From: Ashinkailepas kermadecensis
Lineage: Eukaryota; Arthropoda; Thecostraca; Neolepadidae
Length of the DNA stretch: 64,000 nucleotides
Direction: 5' to 3'
NCBI GenBank assembly: GCA_034440615.1
Contig: JAOTOM010004019.1
Coordinates: forward strand, 124,001 to 188,000
Part shown: piece after piece, positions 32,440 to 44,990 of the stretch
Layout of the letters: each line of letters opens with the position of its first letter
Position numbering within the stretch: position 1 is the first letter of the stretch
The notes under the pieces: generated by a model
What the model saw: only the letters and a program-made list of their open reading frames with translations
What the model was told of the DNA's origin: nothing
Databases searched by the model: none
Translations under genes and position numbers: made by a program

Positions 32440-32820
32440 CTTCGGTACGCCACTGCTCGGAAGTGCGACCACCACTGAAGCGCCGCCCCTCGTGACTAAT
32501 CCCTGGTGACGCCGCGAATTGACACCCCGACAACCGCTCCCAGGAAGCCAATTCGTGATGACTCCGCGAAAGCCAAATCTCAACCACCATGTCACGAAGA
32601 ATAATCCCTGGCGACGCCCGTTGGTTGGCACTACAGCCGTCCTCCAGAAACAAATTCCTCGTGACGCCTCTGAATTGGCATACCTCCACAACCATCTCGG
32701 ACGAATACCTGTAGTCGCGTGTACATTGGCACCTCCGTCACAACACCTTTGAAGAAAATTCCTGGTGTGCATCTGGCATTCCTGGTGCTGCCCTTGAGTT
32801 CGCTCCAGTGCACACTGGAG
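32440..32820. repeat. Degenerate minisatellite of about 63 bp
   Basis: Diverged units share CCCTGGTGACGCCGCGAATTG-like, GGCA..CCTCCACAACCA and TCGTGA blocks (about 32500, 32560, 32610, 32660). Old and strongly decayed. Confidence 0.5.
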
Positions 32821-32967
32821 TTGAATTTCGGAACGATCGTGTGACGTCACAGTCCGCTGGCTTGCTCGATGCTTTTTGACATGCTGTTGGCAATGACGTC
32901 ACGCCCATAACCTTGGGGCGCCGCAACACTTCCGCCGTGCTTTGGTGCACATGTTTTCAGGCAGGAC

Positions 32968-33322
32968 CAGTGGCGCAACCAGGATTTCAGTTCGGGGGGG
33001 CCAGGGTTGGAGAGCGGGCCCCCTCGCAAGCGGGCCCCCCTCATGTTTTTAAAAAGTCTGCGGAAAACAGGCACTTATTTTTTAGCGGGCCCCTATGTTT
33101 GTAAAACTTCGCAGAAATAAAAACACTTTTCCTTTATCAGGGGCCCCGGTTCGAGGCGGGCCCTGGTTAAAACGGGCCCCCAGATTTTCAGTTGGTTCAA
33201 AGGGCCCCTGATTCGAGCCACAGATCCGCTTCGCGGGCCCCTAGCCAGGGCTCTGAAGGGCTCTGAGTAGGGGGCCATGGCCCCAATTTCGGGGGTCCCC
33301 CCCCCCCCTGGTTGCGCTACTG
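32968..33322. mobile_element. hAT MITE with perfect 8-bp target duplication
   Basis: Termini CAGTGGCGCAACCAGG and CCTGGTTGCGCTACTG are inverted repeats. GGCAGGAC flanks both sides (32960-32967 and 33323-33330). The 355-bp interior is rich in GGGCCCC runs and encodes nothing recognisable. Confidence 0.93.
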
Positions 33323-33330
33323 GGCAGGAC

Positions 33331-35624
33331 ACTAGTGAATATTCACTGGGTGGGAAATTGGGAATAGGCCCTTTCCCCAATTTGCCGTTGGATCCATTTC
33401 TTCGAAGGATACCTATGTCTGGTTCGGATGTAGGCGGCACAGGGCATGTACGCACACCCCACGCCCAGGGAAGATGGCGTCCCTTCGGCCGGGAAAGGCA
33501 CCTCTTCGAGAAGGTTCTAGTGCAAGGTAGAAGGAAGGTGGAGGCACCCATGCTCAGCGGATTTTGTTTTCAGCCAGAGGCGCCCCTTGGAAGGAAAAGG
33601 CGTCGCTGCAATGTGCTCGAGTGCAGCCCCCACCCCCACTCAACGAATTTTGAGCCGACGGCGTCCTCTCCAGATACTTTTTTAACGACTCCCCTCCATA
33701 CAAGTTCCCCATGACGACGTCTCTATTCGTCTCTGATCTATATTTAGGAAAATAGGGAACTATTCAGAATAATGGAATAATTGGGTGTGGTAGGGCAAAA
33801 GAGCATAACTACTGATGAGAAAGACAAATATCTGGGTAGGAAGTACTCACCCAGTTAACACGCTTTTAAAAATGCTTGGTCTTGAACCCGGAAACTGTCT
33901 CGGGGAAAAATATTCTGATTGGTCAAATCAAAATCCAACAGCACATATCGAACAGATTCCCAAGGGTATCATAAACAAGACGCTTTTGCTCTGTTATGCA
34001 TTGATGTAATATTTTGGAAGATTATGATTCAATTATTAGGTTTACAAATTTTTAATATCGTTTCTTATGTCGTAGTTGTTTTAAGAATTTCCATTCAAGG
34101 ACACAAAGTTCGCTAAGAATTGTTTTGCTTTTTATTTTGTTTGTTTTCGTTCAGGAATTTCTGCTGCGCCAGCGAAGTTTGACCTTGGTGAAGGTTAACT
34201 GATTACCGGTGTGGTTCTCCTAGGAATAGTGTTCGTTGTCTGCAGGCAATACCTGCCTCAAATTGCACGTAAGGGCTAACAGCGATCAAGACCAGTACAG
34301 ATTCCAGCTGCATGTGGTAATTTACTTTCATGCCCTTCTATTTGCCATTAGTTTCGGCGGAGTAAATGAATCTGTGTTCATTCCTACCAGTTTGTGTGAG
34401 TTGACATTCTTTCTATTGTTTTTCCATTTTTATATCTATGTGTTCTGTCAGCATTGATAACAAACATGTACACCGCCACCGATGATCCCTCACTTTCACC
34501 GGCATTCAATATTGCTTGATATGGGCGTTCATAGAGGCGCAACCGAAAGAAGCGCAGATCATTCCCTTCTAGCAGGGAAGCTTGTATTTTTCCCCGCCCA
34601 TGGGCGTAAGGTGGTCCAAAAATTGGGCGTAAGCCGCATAATTCTTCCGGTCAATGTCATAGGATTCATGGTTAAAATCGGGGAATATTGGCATGGCCCT
34701 TAACCCGCCCCCCCTCCCCTCGTATTACTACGCCATCCCCCCCCCCCATGTGAATTTTCCGGCTCTCGGTCGAAAGTTGCTCACCCATGGTGATCTAGGG
34801 CCCACTCAAAATTTCGGTATCATTGTAGTTTAAGGTACCTAACCACGAGACAAGTTTTACATACATTCTACCTCCATGAAGCATACAAAGGGGTTTGGTT
34901 CTGTTAAGCTGGGTTAGGTTAGGCTTTTGTTGTAAGCTATAAAAATTGTCCAAGAAAATTGTGAATTTGTTCAAAAACAATTCAGTTTTTTCTTCAAAGC
35001 AGTTCAGGCTAGGTGAGGTTAGGTTTTAAGTTCAACATTTTTAGAAGAAAAAATTGGTTGTAAATTTTCAATTTTTGGCAGAGTAATTTGCTTTTTTCCA
35101 TGGAAGGTTAGGATGGATTAGGCTAGAGTAATTTCAAATATTTTTTCGTGATTTTCAACATTTCTTTTTATGCTATATTACCCGACTCCGAGCCCCTTTT
35201 TGGGTGTTATTTTTCCTCCCAACTGAAAAGTATGCATTTGCAGAGGAAATAAATGGTCACATCATGTTCACCACATCCATAAACATTGCATTAGAGAAAG
35301 GAATCCAAAGAAATCAGAAGTCACCTTAAACTGCAAAGTTGCCAAAATGTATAGGTGCGCCTCTGGACTGGGGTGTCGATTGATAAAATTGACCAGAGGC
35401 CTATTTTGTATTCCTCACACCTTTTCCCTTTCCCCTTCCCTAAGTCGAGTGTTGCTTAAAGGTGCGGATCCACGCCACGGTTTCATGGAGTACCTACTCA
35501 TGGAGTATCTACCCAGGTGGGTAATATAATCAAACCGGTGTGAATGCCGGGATGGGGTGATCGAAGATGATGTCCTTGGGAAGCGGATATTAGTATGCAG
35601 GTGGGTAGGTAGGTAGGTAGGTAC
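33331..35624. other. Unassigned intergenic DNA
   Basis: No gene recognised. An exact palindrome, AGTGAATATTCACT, lies near 33334. At 34900-35130 several TTAGGTTAGG/GGTTAGGTT words occur, but never as a telomere-like run. A (GGTA)n tract lies at about 35601-35625. Confidence 0.45.
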
Positions 35625-35645
35625 CAGTGGCGGATCCAGGGAGAA
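35625..35645. mobile_element. Solitary hAT-like terminus
   Basis: CAGTGGCGGATCCAGGGAG has the form of a hAT MITE end and is followed by a C-rich tract, but I could not find its inverted partner downstream. Probably a remnant of a broken element. Confidence 0.35.
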
Positions 35646-36586
35646 ATTGGGGTATGCCCCCTCCCCGATGGAGATGTGGCGCCCCTTAGACTAGAAAAAG
35701 GCGCCCTTTCAGAACGCTCGAGGATATGACTTCATCGGGGAAAGTGTTTGGCGTGATGATAAAGAAAATTTTGTGATGGGACTCGCACGTAGCCCTGATA
35801 GGCAAGCGTTGCTACGCCCGTAGCTACGGCGTATCCAAGTTCCCACAAAAACGTAAAACGGCAAATTATTCGGACACTCGTTTTCCCCACTTAATTCACA
35901 GCATGTCAGTTTGTGAAAACTGTTGTAAGGGTCAACGTTTTGAAACAGTAATAAGCCATTGTGCGTGCATTGTCAATGACGTTTGTAAATATCATATCTG
36001 CAATTTTGACTGTGCTTAATTAGTGTAGCGTGGACCAATTCAACTCGTTGCTTCAACTCGACGCGGCCGCACTTATTAAAATGTTGTATTTCCCGAATTC
36101 ACCTGTGAATTGGTGCTATGTCACACCGTTCGACGAGAGGAACCGTTGCTGTTGCAACCATCCAGGGTGAGAACGGAGTTCGCGCGCAAAGTGCAAACAC
36201 TATATTTTTCGGGCAGCATCCACGTACATAAGCAGCGAGAGGATATTAGATAGTCTGCCACTTTGGAAGGATGTGCGAGCAAACTGACAAGCTGCTGACA
36301 TCGTAATATCTCAATTTTGATGCAATGTGCTTGTTAGGATGTTTTATCTTTGTAATGGTATAGTATAGTTGTATAGATGTAGATATAGTTGTAATGTATT
36401 GAACGGTAAGTGTTTGCGTGCTAGTTTGCATCATCGTGTTATTTTTACTTGTATGCTGAAAAGCCACCAGGTGGAGGTAACTAAGTATATTGTGTGATTC
36501 ATCGAGTTTCCCATCTGACGATTATGGGACAGGATGCCATACGCCCGTCACCATACTGGCCTCAAGAAACGCTGGAAATGGACTTG

Positions 36587-37120
36587 CAGAGGTGCACAAA
36601 ACGTCAAGAATGTCACTTACAAGCATTGAAACCCATAAATCTGTCACATTTCGAAACTTTCGAATTTTACATAACCTACTCCAATAGCACAGGTCCCAAA
36701 AAAAACGGTAAAGCACAGGTCTCCAATAGCACAGGTCGCCGCAATCGAACCCTATCAACTGTCACGGCGTATCTGTGGCAGTCTGATGCGCCATGGTTCA
36801 GCCTAATGGAGCTGGCTGCGTGCAGCCGATATTGTGCACCGGGATTTGTCCCAAAAGAGTTAGCGCTGCCAAATGTCCTGTTCCGAAATTGCAGTGATAA
36901 CTTACCGAAATATAAGCGAATAGTTTGTGAAATAACGAAAAATAAACTGTACATGAAATATTTTTGCGTTAAAATGACTTTCCTGAAGTGATATATCTTC
37001 TTTATGTGGTCAATTCTTTTCCTTCTTCGAATAATGATTATCTGTCACAACAACGGCACAGTTTCAGCCAATATCTGTCACCAACGCTGGTAGGCGAGTT
37101 GGCAGGTTTGTGCACCTCTG
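36587..37120. mobile_element. hAT MITE family M, copy 1
   Basis: Ends CAGAGGTGCACAAA and TTTGTGCACCTCTG are inverted repeats. The flanks are TGGACTTG (36579-36586) and TGGACTGG (37121-37128), an 8-bp duplication with one change. The interior is the reverse complement of 51678-52135. An open frame (36494-36991) lies inside it and has no domain. Confidence 0.9.
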
Positions 37121-37401
37121 TGGACTGGAAACAGCTGGTGATCGTCTTTCCATATGAAATATGATCTGACATTGGTTTGGAAATTACACAACTTAATGAC
37201 CAACATGACAAGAAGTAACTACGAGTGCTGCGTTACAAGACTGAAAAATAACTTATCCGGTACTCGTTCTAAGAGTCGCAAGCGCTGAGATTCCGATCCG
37301 ATTGATGGGCCATTAATTTCAAGGTAGTTTTCTATACGCCGAAATGTTCATGTACACGCCGCAAGTTGTTTGTGTCATTTGTTCGTTTCCGACATGTTTT
37401 G

Positions 37402-37581
37402 CTGGCGCAGCCAGTATTTTCTGATGGGGGCGAACCCAAAAATACGCCATGAGAAAGAGAACGCTTTTGGCGCGCTTCGCGCGCCGAATATTTTTATTTT
37501 ACGTGGTGAATATCTTAAATATGTTGTTTGATCTAGAGTATTTTCGGTTCCTAAGGGGTGACAGCCCCCTGGCTGCGCCTG
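37402..37581. mobile_element. MITE-like element
   Basis: CTGGCGCAGCCAG on the left and CTGGCTGCGCCTG on the right enclose 180 bp with G-rich and C-rich subterminal tracts, like the other hAT MITEs here. No clear 8-bp duplication. Confidence 0.5.
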
Positions 37582-39866
37582 TGATGATGTGTACGATCGT
37601 TCAAATCCTTCTCGATGGGAGGTTATTGTGGCTCTGTATTGGAGAAAAGGACCCATTCCGCTGCACCCTAAAAAAATTGGAAGCTGCTGTAACCTGGTCA
37701 TGGCTGGAGAGTACAAAAGAAGAAGACGGGTCTTTTTATGTTGAAGTGCCACAACATTATGTACGTGGAATGAAGATGTGCCACCCATTCTGCTGCGGCA
37801 AGCAACAATTTATCATCCCTGTTTACCAGCAGTCTGATATAATCATTCGATTTTTGTTTATTTACTTCTTTTTGATTTCCTGTGACGTTATCTCAAGAAG
37901 TACTCAACTCCAGCACTCCAGCAGAACTATAATTTCCATCTCCGAACCAAATGTGTTCACACACCAGTCAGTTGCATGATGAAATGTACAATCTTTCGCA
38001 ATTTAGGACGCAAATTAGATCGGTGATGCTAATATGCTTGTGTCTTGCATCTTAATCCAAATTCGTTGCATGCAAAAAGCACACTGCCCTCATCACTTAC
38101 ACGATGGCAGGCTGGCCAAACACAACCAACAACAACAACACCACGTTCATCCCACTGTATTCCACTAGTTCAGCTCGCCCGTGCAGAGTTGTGATGCAAC
38201 CTCCCCCCCCCACACCATCTCAAGGTTTTTCTCACCTCATGGTGTAGCTGATGCGGCATCCATTGCCCACCTTTTGGTATAACAATATTGGAAATATGCT
38301 TGATGATTGAACTGCAGCCTAATAACAGAGAACGTGTTGGTTTTGTTTGATAAAATCGTGATTAATCGGCCATTGATCCTACTTATTGCCCCCCTCCAAT
38401 GGTGGATGTAAATGTGGTAGAGTTATGGACAACTCAGCTGATGTGCTTGCATAGATCATGGACCTTCCTAAGGTCATTCGTGGTCGCTGACCTTACTTGG
38501 TCTCAGATGGCATTTTTCGGTTTCTCAGCCACTGTTGGATAAATTTGGACGCTGGAATTGAATAGGGCGTCCATTTTTACTCCTCAGTATAAGACAATAA
38601 CGTTTCCTAGAACTATTCCGGAAGCTTGCAAAATGAGGCCAACACTTCCTCATCTGACCCTTCACGTATGGACCAAAATGTAGCACGTTGCACATTGGTA
38701 GTATCCCAAAATACTGTGATATACTGCGTTGAACATTTCAAGTGTTTACTGGGTATAATTTCCCACAGGTGGCGATTAAACATGAAAATTCTACTTTTGC
38801 GAACAAAGATGACCATTAGAGGTTATTAGAGGTCATTAGAGGCCGGAGAGGTCAACCAGGAGACCAACATATACAAATCGGGTGTCACTCGCGAGATCTC
38901 ATCATTCAACACGCTGATCTTTGCGTGATAACCAAAGTTCCTCCCCCAGTGCACCTAAGGCAATCTTGGATGATCATTGACTGTGTGGTGGGATGCATGA
39001 CCCATGATCCCTCTATGGATGTAGGCCAACGCCACCGGATTAGGCCTACCATTCCGGTAGAGCCGGCGGACAACACCCAGCACATTGGCAGTCGTTGACA
39101 AGTTCCAATCGTTTCTGACTCCTATGCCTTCATTCAACCAGCGACTCAATGGCAAGTCAAAGGTCAAAGGTCAAAGGTGCCTATTGTAGCTTACGACAGT
39201 GCCAGTCTATCGCCATCTCATTTGGTATCGCAGCATGCATGCTTAACGTGTCAATCCAGCTGAAACCATCGCAGATCATACCAAACGCAGCATACGATGA
39301 CCTGCAATCACTTGCATGCGGAGTCGGGAGTTTCAAATGGTGAAAATGACCGCCAGATTCTACTTCGGATCAGAAAATACTCTATGATGCATTCCCTGGG
39401 AAAAAAAGTCGTCTGAACCCAATCGATGTCAGTGACCAAATGTGGCGCTTAAGAGCCTGGTGTGACTGCACGGTCTGAAGCCATCGATGTAGATTCACAT
39501 GGAAAAGTGAAGGGGACGAACTCCAGAGGGGTGTCCTCATCACTCTAGAGGGGCGCCCTGGTCACTACAAGGGTGCCAGGGCCACCCCATAGAAAGGTAT
39601 TCTAACCATTCTAAAGGGGCTCCCATCCTCAGTGAAGCTTATATCATTTTGCAGAGGCACATCAAAAACTTTAGAGGGCGCTCTGTTGTAGACCCTTCAC
39701 CCATAGGTAAGGGAACGGAAACCAGGGGTGAAGTGGGGCAGTGACCCTCCCTCTTCAACTTTCCCCGACAGTTCCCGATCCACTGCCCATATGGCTGTCA
39801 GGAGAGGTGTTCTAAGATCAATGATGAACGGTAATAGGTATCACTAGGGTAGCACTTCCTTGAGCC
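37582..39866. other. Unassigned intergenic DNA
   Basis: No gene recognised. A short heptamer repeat (AAAGGTC)3 lies at about 39159-39178. The stretch 39510-39680 has loosely repeated AGGGGCGCC/CCCT words. Nothing else is supported. Confidence 0.45.
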
Positions 39867-39898
39867 CAGCGTGGCAGGGCCTCCTCTAACATGTTAAC

Positions 39899-39965
39899 TA
39901 GGTGGGATTCGTCCCACCTAGTGCCGTGAAATCCCACCTAGTGGAGCGAAAAGTCCCACCTAGTC
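39899..39965. repeat. Subterminal TCCCACCTAGTG cluster with hairpin
   Basis: The hairpin ACTAGGTGGGA-TTCG-TCCCACCTAGT is followed by two more TCCCACCTAG copies. This is the reverse of the cluster at 31733-31800, with a different 4-base loop. It lies 22 bases inside the left terminus of hAT element 2. Confidence 0.85.
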
Positions 39966-40889
39966 AAAGGGAGTTTCAATGGAGAAAACAACCAAATAAA
40001 ACTTTATTATAGGACTGGTAGCGGAAGTGACTGTTACTTCGAACGGTGCATTATTTTCAAGAACAAAAAAAAATGGTAGCAAGCTAATTATAGCACTTGT
40101 ACTGAGGTCAAAGCAACGAGGATGGCTCAACGTGAACTATTTCTGTTTAAAAAAAGTATTTCTACAAAGACGGCAATTGGGTAAAGTAAGCGTAAGCAAA
40201 CAGCAAACGTAAAGTGGCAAAGCCAGGATTTCCGCTAGGTGGGGAGGGGGGCAATTGGATTTGCCTACCTCCCTTTTTTAGAAGTCCCCGGATTCCGACT
40301 ACTATTTTTTAACGGGGCTCATTTGTATTATTTTAATAAATTAGTATTTACCGGCTTAGTTATCCTGTGGAGAGGCCTAATCTACCATCATCGTTTCTGA
40401 GTCGCAGGATTTCAAGCCTAGCTCCCCGTACCCGCTTCGAATGTTTTCTTTTGGTATCCCTTCACAAGTCATCTCACACTGCTGAAATTGCACCTGTACA
40501 AATCACTTAAAGCGTAACATTTTCAAATTTCAAACGTTCTATTTCATAGCGCCCGGTCGCCGCCACGCCAACGTTCGTGCACGTGTACCATGTGTACCGT
40601 GTGCCTTGCGCATTCGGCGCGTTCGCCACACTTCGTGCGATTCTACGGTTTCTGCTAGGCCTTCTATGCTTTGCTAATTGATCCCACATCATAGTATTGC
40701 GCCATATTCGACATGATGGAATGCTTCGTATGGCTGTTCGCTGGGAAAATTCGATTAATTCAATTCGATGATTAGTTCTCTTCTTCCCACATTTTGTGGT
40801 GGTTAAGAAATCCGAATACCCGCTGAGCTTCGATGCACCAGTTTGGTTAAATATGCTCTCAGATTAACTATGGTATTAAGACCCTGGAT

Positions 40890-40983
40890 CGGTGATCTCT
40901 TTGGACACGTTGTGTTTTTCTTCGCCTAGGGATGTTTTAGGGCTCCAACTCATTTTTGTTAGGGGCCTGCACATTATTGAGAC
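40890..40983. repeat. GC-rich array, segment left of the nested LINE
   Basis: TTTTAGGGCTCCAACTCATT and GGGGCCTGCACATTATTGAG correspond to 29325-29375 in element 1. The array breaks off at the LINE 5' end and resumes at 44991, matching 29490 onward in element 1. Confidence 0.6.
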
Positions 40984-41404
40984 CACTGGGGTAGTCGCGC
41001 CCCCTCGGCCCGTCCCCCGGGGTTGACGGAGTCCTGGAGGCTGAGGTCCCCCGTCGCACGGTGCTAGTTGCGACGGGGGAGCAACACGCCTCTTTGGTCC
41101 TAATATCCCGGAGGGGCGGGCGGGTTCGTATGGCCCCATATGGACCAAGTGGCTTGTCGCCTCGGGTCGGAGGCCTGGGATTCGTCCCGGTGCCTGCTGG
41201 CCTGGCCGGCAGGGGTCAAGGGGTGGGCGGTGCTGGATCCCGGCCGGGGTGGTGAGTCCCTCTCTCCCGGTCGGGGCGGGCATCGTCTGGCCCGTATCGC
41301 TCTTGGGGTATTTGGCGTCCTCCCGATATCGGGATACAGGCGTCCCCCTGTAGGGCCCCTGTGTGGTGGGGTGCCACGAGGAGCCGAAATATACGCATAC
41401 TTTC

Positions 41405-43095
41405 ATGGATGACTTAAACAAACAAACACACCCTGGACCTTCCAAAAAGGGCCAGAATGCCGGCCTTCTTTCTGAAAGCCGTTTCACCGACCCAACACCT
41501 GCAGAGGCGTACCGACTTGCATGTCCACCTCCCCGCACCGTGGCCTCTACCACTGCTCCTCGTAGTGGAAATATAGCAGGCAAAACGAGTTGGGAAACCA
41601 GGTCACCTTCCCCACGAGTATTGAAATCTGCTGAGCCTGGAAAGAGTCTGTCTGCACTTTGGCCTTTCGAGCGGAAGCGCGGGTGTGATCAATTTGGTGA
41701 CATAGTGAAATGTGATAGGCTACGAGATGGATCAATCGAGGTCGAGTTTCGGAGTGCAGACGATGCTAAGAGGACGCTAGAGGTAACTGAATTCAAATAC
41801 TGCGTAAGGGAACAAGGTAAGACGATGAATGTTTCTATACCTATTGTGGTCGAGCCGCACAGGACAAAGAATCACTGTAATGGTGTCATAAACTGTTGTG
41901 ATCTTATGGACGTGTCGGATTCAGAAATCGCAGATGGCCTGTCCGAGTACGGTGTCGTGGAAGCGAGAGGCGAGGGAGCGATATGCAAGCAACAAATAAC
42001 ACTGTTTTAACTTTCAATTCGACAGACCTACCCGCTACAGTATGCATTGGCTATGTAAAGGTAAAAGTGGGAGTTTTCGTCCCAAGCCCCATGAGATGTT
42101 TTCGGTGCCAGCGTTACGGACACACTACCAAATTTTGCCGCGGTCGCCCGACCTGTGGTAGGTGTGGCACGTCTGAGCATACCGACGGAAAGTGCCAATC
42201 AGAACACCTGTGGTGTGTTAATTGCGGCCAGGGCCAAACTCCACACACTGCGTATGACAGAGCCTCCCGTGCCCATCTCAAGGAAAGAGAGATTCTAGCT
42301 TTAAAATGTTCCAGGAACCTAACTTTTCGGCAGGCCAGGGAGGCCTATGATGAGACTCACCCCAAGGTTTCGTACGCAGTGAAGGCGAGGAGCACGCTAC
42401 GTACTCACAATCACCCGGGTTCAACCAGTACTTCACAGTTTCCCTCTCCCCTTGATTTACCAACATGCCCAACAGTGCAACAGCAATCACAGATCAGCAG
42501 CGCTGCGCAAGTCCTCGCACAGCTCAGGGCTCTTTTGACGTCGTTTGGACTGGTGTGCTCGTCAGAGCAGTCACAGCCCACCCGGCCCCCTGTCCGGTTA
42601 GAAACTTCCGACGCCAGTGCACTCCGTACTCCCGCAGACCAGCATCAAGAGGGATGGATTGTCGCACAAAGAACCAAGAGGCCAAGCCATTCCGCCACGT
42701 CCTCGCAAAACTCCACCTCATCCACAGTTACCACCACATCCACCGTCACTACCACATCCTCCACCTGCACCCACCACAGCTTACCCTCACCAAAATTCAC
42801 TGTCTGTCCTTCAACACCTCCAACAACTTCTGGTGGCATCAGTGCAACGGCCCGCAGAGTACCAGTGTTACCACCCTCGGCAGCCCAGCGACAACAGGCG
42901 GTGGAGGTCCGCTTCGGGGCTCCCGATATGGGGGCTTCGTGCCGGTCATCCCGTGGCACGTCCCGGAACCCATCGCCAGTCTCGCGGGCTACCGGGCCTT
43001 CGGCGACTCCCCCATATGCGACGACACTACGTGTGGGCACTGTGTCCGCTGGGAGCACATACAAGTTAATGCGACCACCGTCCATGCAGTGTCTT
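41405..43095 (+). pseudogene. LINE ORF1 (RRM-like and CCHC zinc knuckles), frameshifted
   Basis: The nucleic-acid-binding protein of the LINE. It starts with ATG at 41405 (MDDLNKQTHPGPSKKG). An RRM-like part follows (FGDIVKCDRLRDGSIEVEF). A frameshift near 41985-42010 is needed to reach CFRCQRYGHTTKFC (C-X2-C-X4-H-X4-C) and a second knuckle, CGRCGTSEHTDGKC, then a partial third (CVNCGQ). A long Ser/Thr/Pro-rich tail follows. The tail frame reads on past the deletion point into out-of-frame RT sequence, so its natural end is lost. Confidence 0.85.
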
Positions 43096-43140
43096 GAGCA
43101 TGTGTCAGGGCAGTGTCTTGAGCACTTCCCTCGTCAATCG

Positions 43141-44901
43141 GACGATCTCTCCGATTTGCTGACGACTTCGCGATCTGGTCTTGCAGCTCGTCAACTCCTC
43201 TCATGGAAAGACAGCTGCAGCTTACAATCTCTCAACTCGAGAAGTGGGTACATCTGAATGGTTTTAGGTTTTCCATAGCAAAAACGGCAATTCATTTTTG
43301 CCGACGTCGACGTAGCTGCCCGGACATGACGCTGAAGCTGTATGGGCAAGACGTTCCGTCAGTACAAATGGCTCGTTTTCTAGGTGTACAGTTTGACCAC
43401 CGTCTTTCATACAGGGAGCATATAAAAATGCTCCGAGACAAGTGTTTTAGGCCATGGCGATATTGAAGTGTGTTTCTCGTATGCCATACGGTGCTGACCG
43501 AAGGACTGCATCTGCTATACCGTAATCTCATTCGTTATAAGCTTAACTGCGTATTTTATATACGACGGTGCGTGTGCTACCACGAAGCGTTGAGTATAAT
43601 TACCGGAGCATTTCGTACATCCCCAACGGTCAGCGTACTAGCGGACGCTCACGAACCACCATTGTCCATGAGGCGTGAAGTGCTCGGTCTCCGCTACGCC
43701 TGCAAAATACGACAGTTCCCAACACACCCATCATATCCAGCGGTGTTCTCCCGTGACATGCATGCGGTCCTTCGTGATCATGTTAAGAAAGGAAAACCTT
43801 ACTGTGTGAGAATGAGAACGCTCCTGAGACAAATGAAAATTCGAATGCAAGGAATCAGGCAGTATGATCAAACAACTACCCCACCGTGGGAGCTGATCTT
43901 ACCATTCATTGACATCTCCCTCGCTGTCGAGAGAAAACAAGACATGACAAAAGAGGAGCTACTATCACGTACATTAGAGCACATTTCTTCAGCATATCAT
44001 GGTTACATCGTCACATACACAGATGGTTCAAAGACAGTCACAGGCGTGGGTAGTGCTTTCGTTAGAGAAACCACCACAAGATCTTTTCCCCTGCCGCCAC
44101 ACGCCACGGTCTTCACCGCCGAGATGATAGCCATCAGCAAAACCCTTGCATACATCGAGGTCGACGACGAGTATATACATGTTATTTTCACTGATTCTCG
44201 GCAGTTTTTTGGCCTTGCGCAGTTTTAACCAGCAACATGTCATTGTACGAGACATTTTATCGCAACTTACTTCGATACATCACATGGGAAAACAAGTAAC
44301 ACTTTGCTGGATCCCAGCACATGTCGGAATACGTGGTAACGAGCTGGCCGATCAGGCTGCAAGGCGTGCAGCACAAGCACCAAGTAGACGCGTGCTCCCA
44401 CTTCCAGCCAGTGACCACTACCCAATTATCTCATCATTTATTCTTAGACAGTGGCAGGGCAGATGGGATCAAGTGGAGTTCAACAAATTAAAGCAAATCA
44501 AACCACACCTAGCGCTGTGGCCCTCGTCCTTCAGCCAAACTAGAAGGGACGAGGTGGCCATCTGTCGACTCAGAATTGGTCACACGCTAGCCACTCATAG
44601 GTATTTATTGTGCGGGGAAGAAAGGCCGAAATGTGTGAGGTGTACTGCCGCGCTGACTGTGCACCATGTGCTGGTGGCGTGCGCAGCATATACGGAAGAA
44701 CGTAGGCGTCACTTCGGATATGATGCTAATACTCTGAAGTTGGACGACTTGTTGGGATTCCCAATGATTCCCAATTTATACAAAACAGCAGTTTTGTGCT
44801 TACTTGCAGAGATAGGATTTGAAGTAATATACACACTCTTAGCTTATAATTTGCTTCCCCAGATATGTTCTATTAAGCGCTCTTCATATGTGACAATCTG
44901 A
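43141..44901 (+). pseudogene. LINE ORF2 remnant (RT end, RNase H, C-terminal Cys-His)
   Basis: It begins at the RT catalytic box RFADDFAIW (about 43151) and continues through WVHLNGFRFSIAKT and FLGVQFDHRLSY, stopping at 43466. A second frame (43470-44228) carries the connection and RNase H residues YTDGSK, TAEMIAI and FTDS. A frameshift near 44205 leads to WIPAHVGIRGNELADQAARR and a C-terminal Cys/His motif ending CVRCTAALTVHHVLVACAAY. All four RNase H acidic residues remain, but they are split over two frames. Clearly inactive. Confidence 0.88.
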
Positions 44902-44990
44902 TGTGTGATTGAGCAAGCTTGTTATGGGTGCAATATAACCCACTGGGGTTGACGCACCCTAAAGCCCTAATACTAATCATCATCATCAGA

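Larger units (their letters stand above)
40984..44990 (+). mobile_element. I-superfamily LINE, internally deleted
   Basis: A GC-rich 5' UTR (40984-41404) is followed by ORF1, a truncated reverse transcriptase, an RNase H domain and a 3' tail of CAT/ATC triplets (AATCATCATCATCAG, 44976-44990). RNase H in ORF2 plus a zinc-knuckle ORF1 points to the I/Jockey-like groups. The endonuclease and most of the RT are gone: ORF1 runs within about 60 bases into the RT catalytic box. The element interrupts the GC-rich array of hAT element 2. Confidence 0.88.

Noticed and set aside
34900..35130. Arthropod telomere repeat (TTAGG)n
   Set aside because: Only two or three consecutive units scattered in AT-rich sequence; not a telomeric array.
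36494..36991. 165-residue open frame
   Set aside because: Lies almost wholly inside a hAT MITE with inverted ends and target duplication; the inverted paralogue does not keep the frame.
43470..44901. Two apparently independent host genes encoding RNase H-like proteins
   Set aside because: They are adjacent frames of one frameshifted LINE ORF2 with a CAT/ATC-type 3' tail, inside a transposon.
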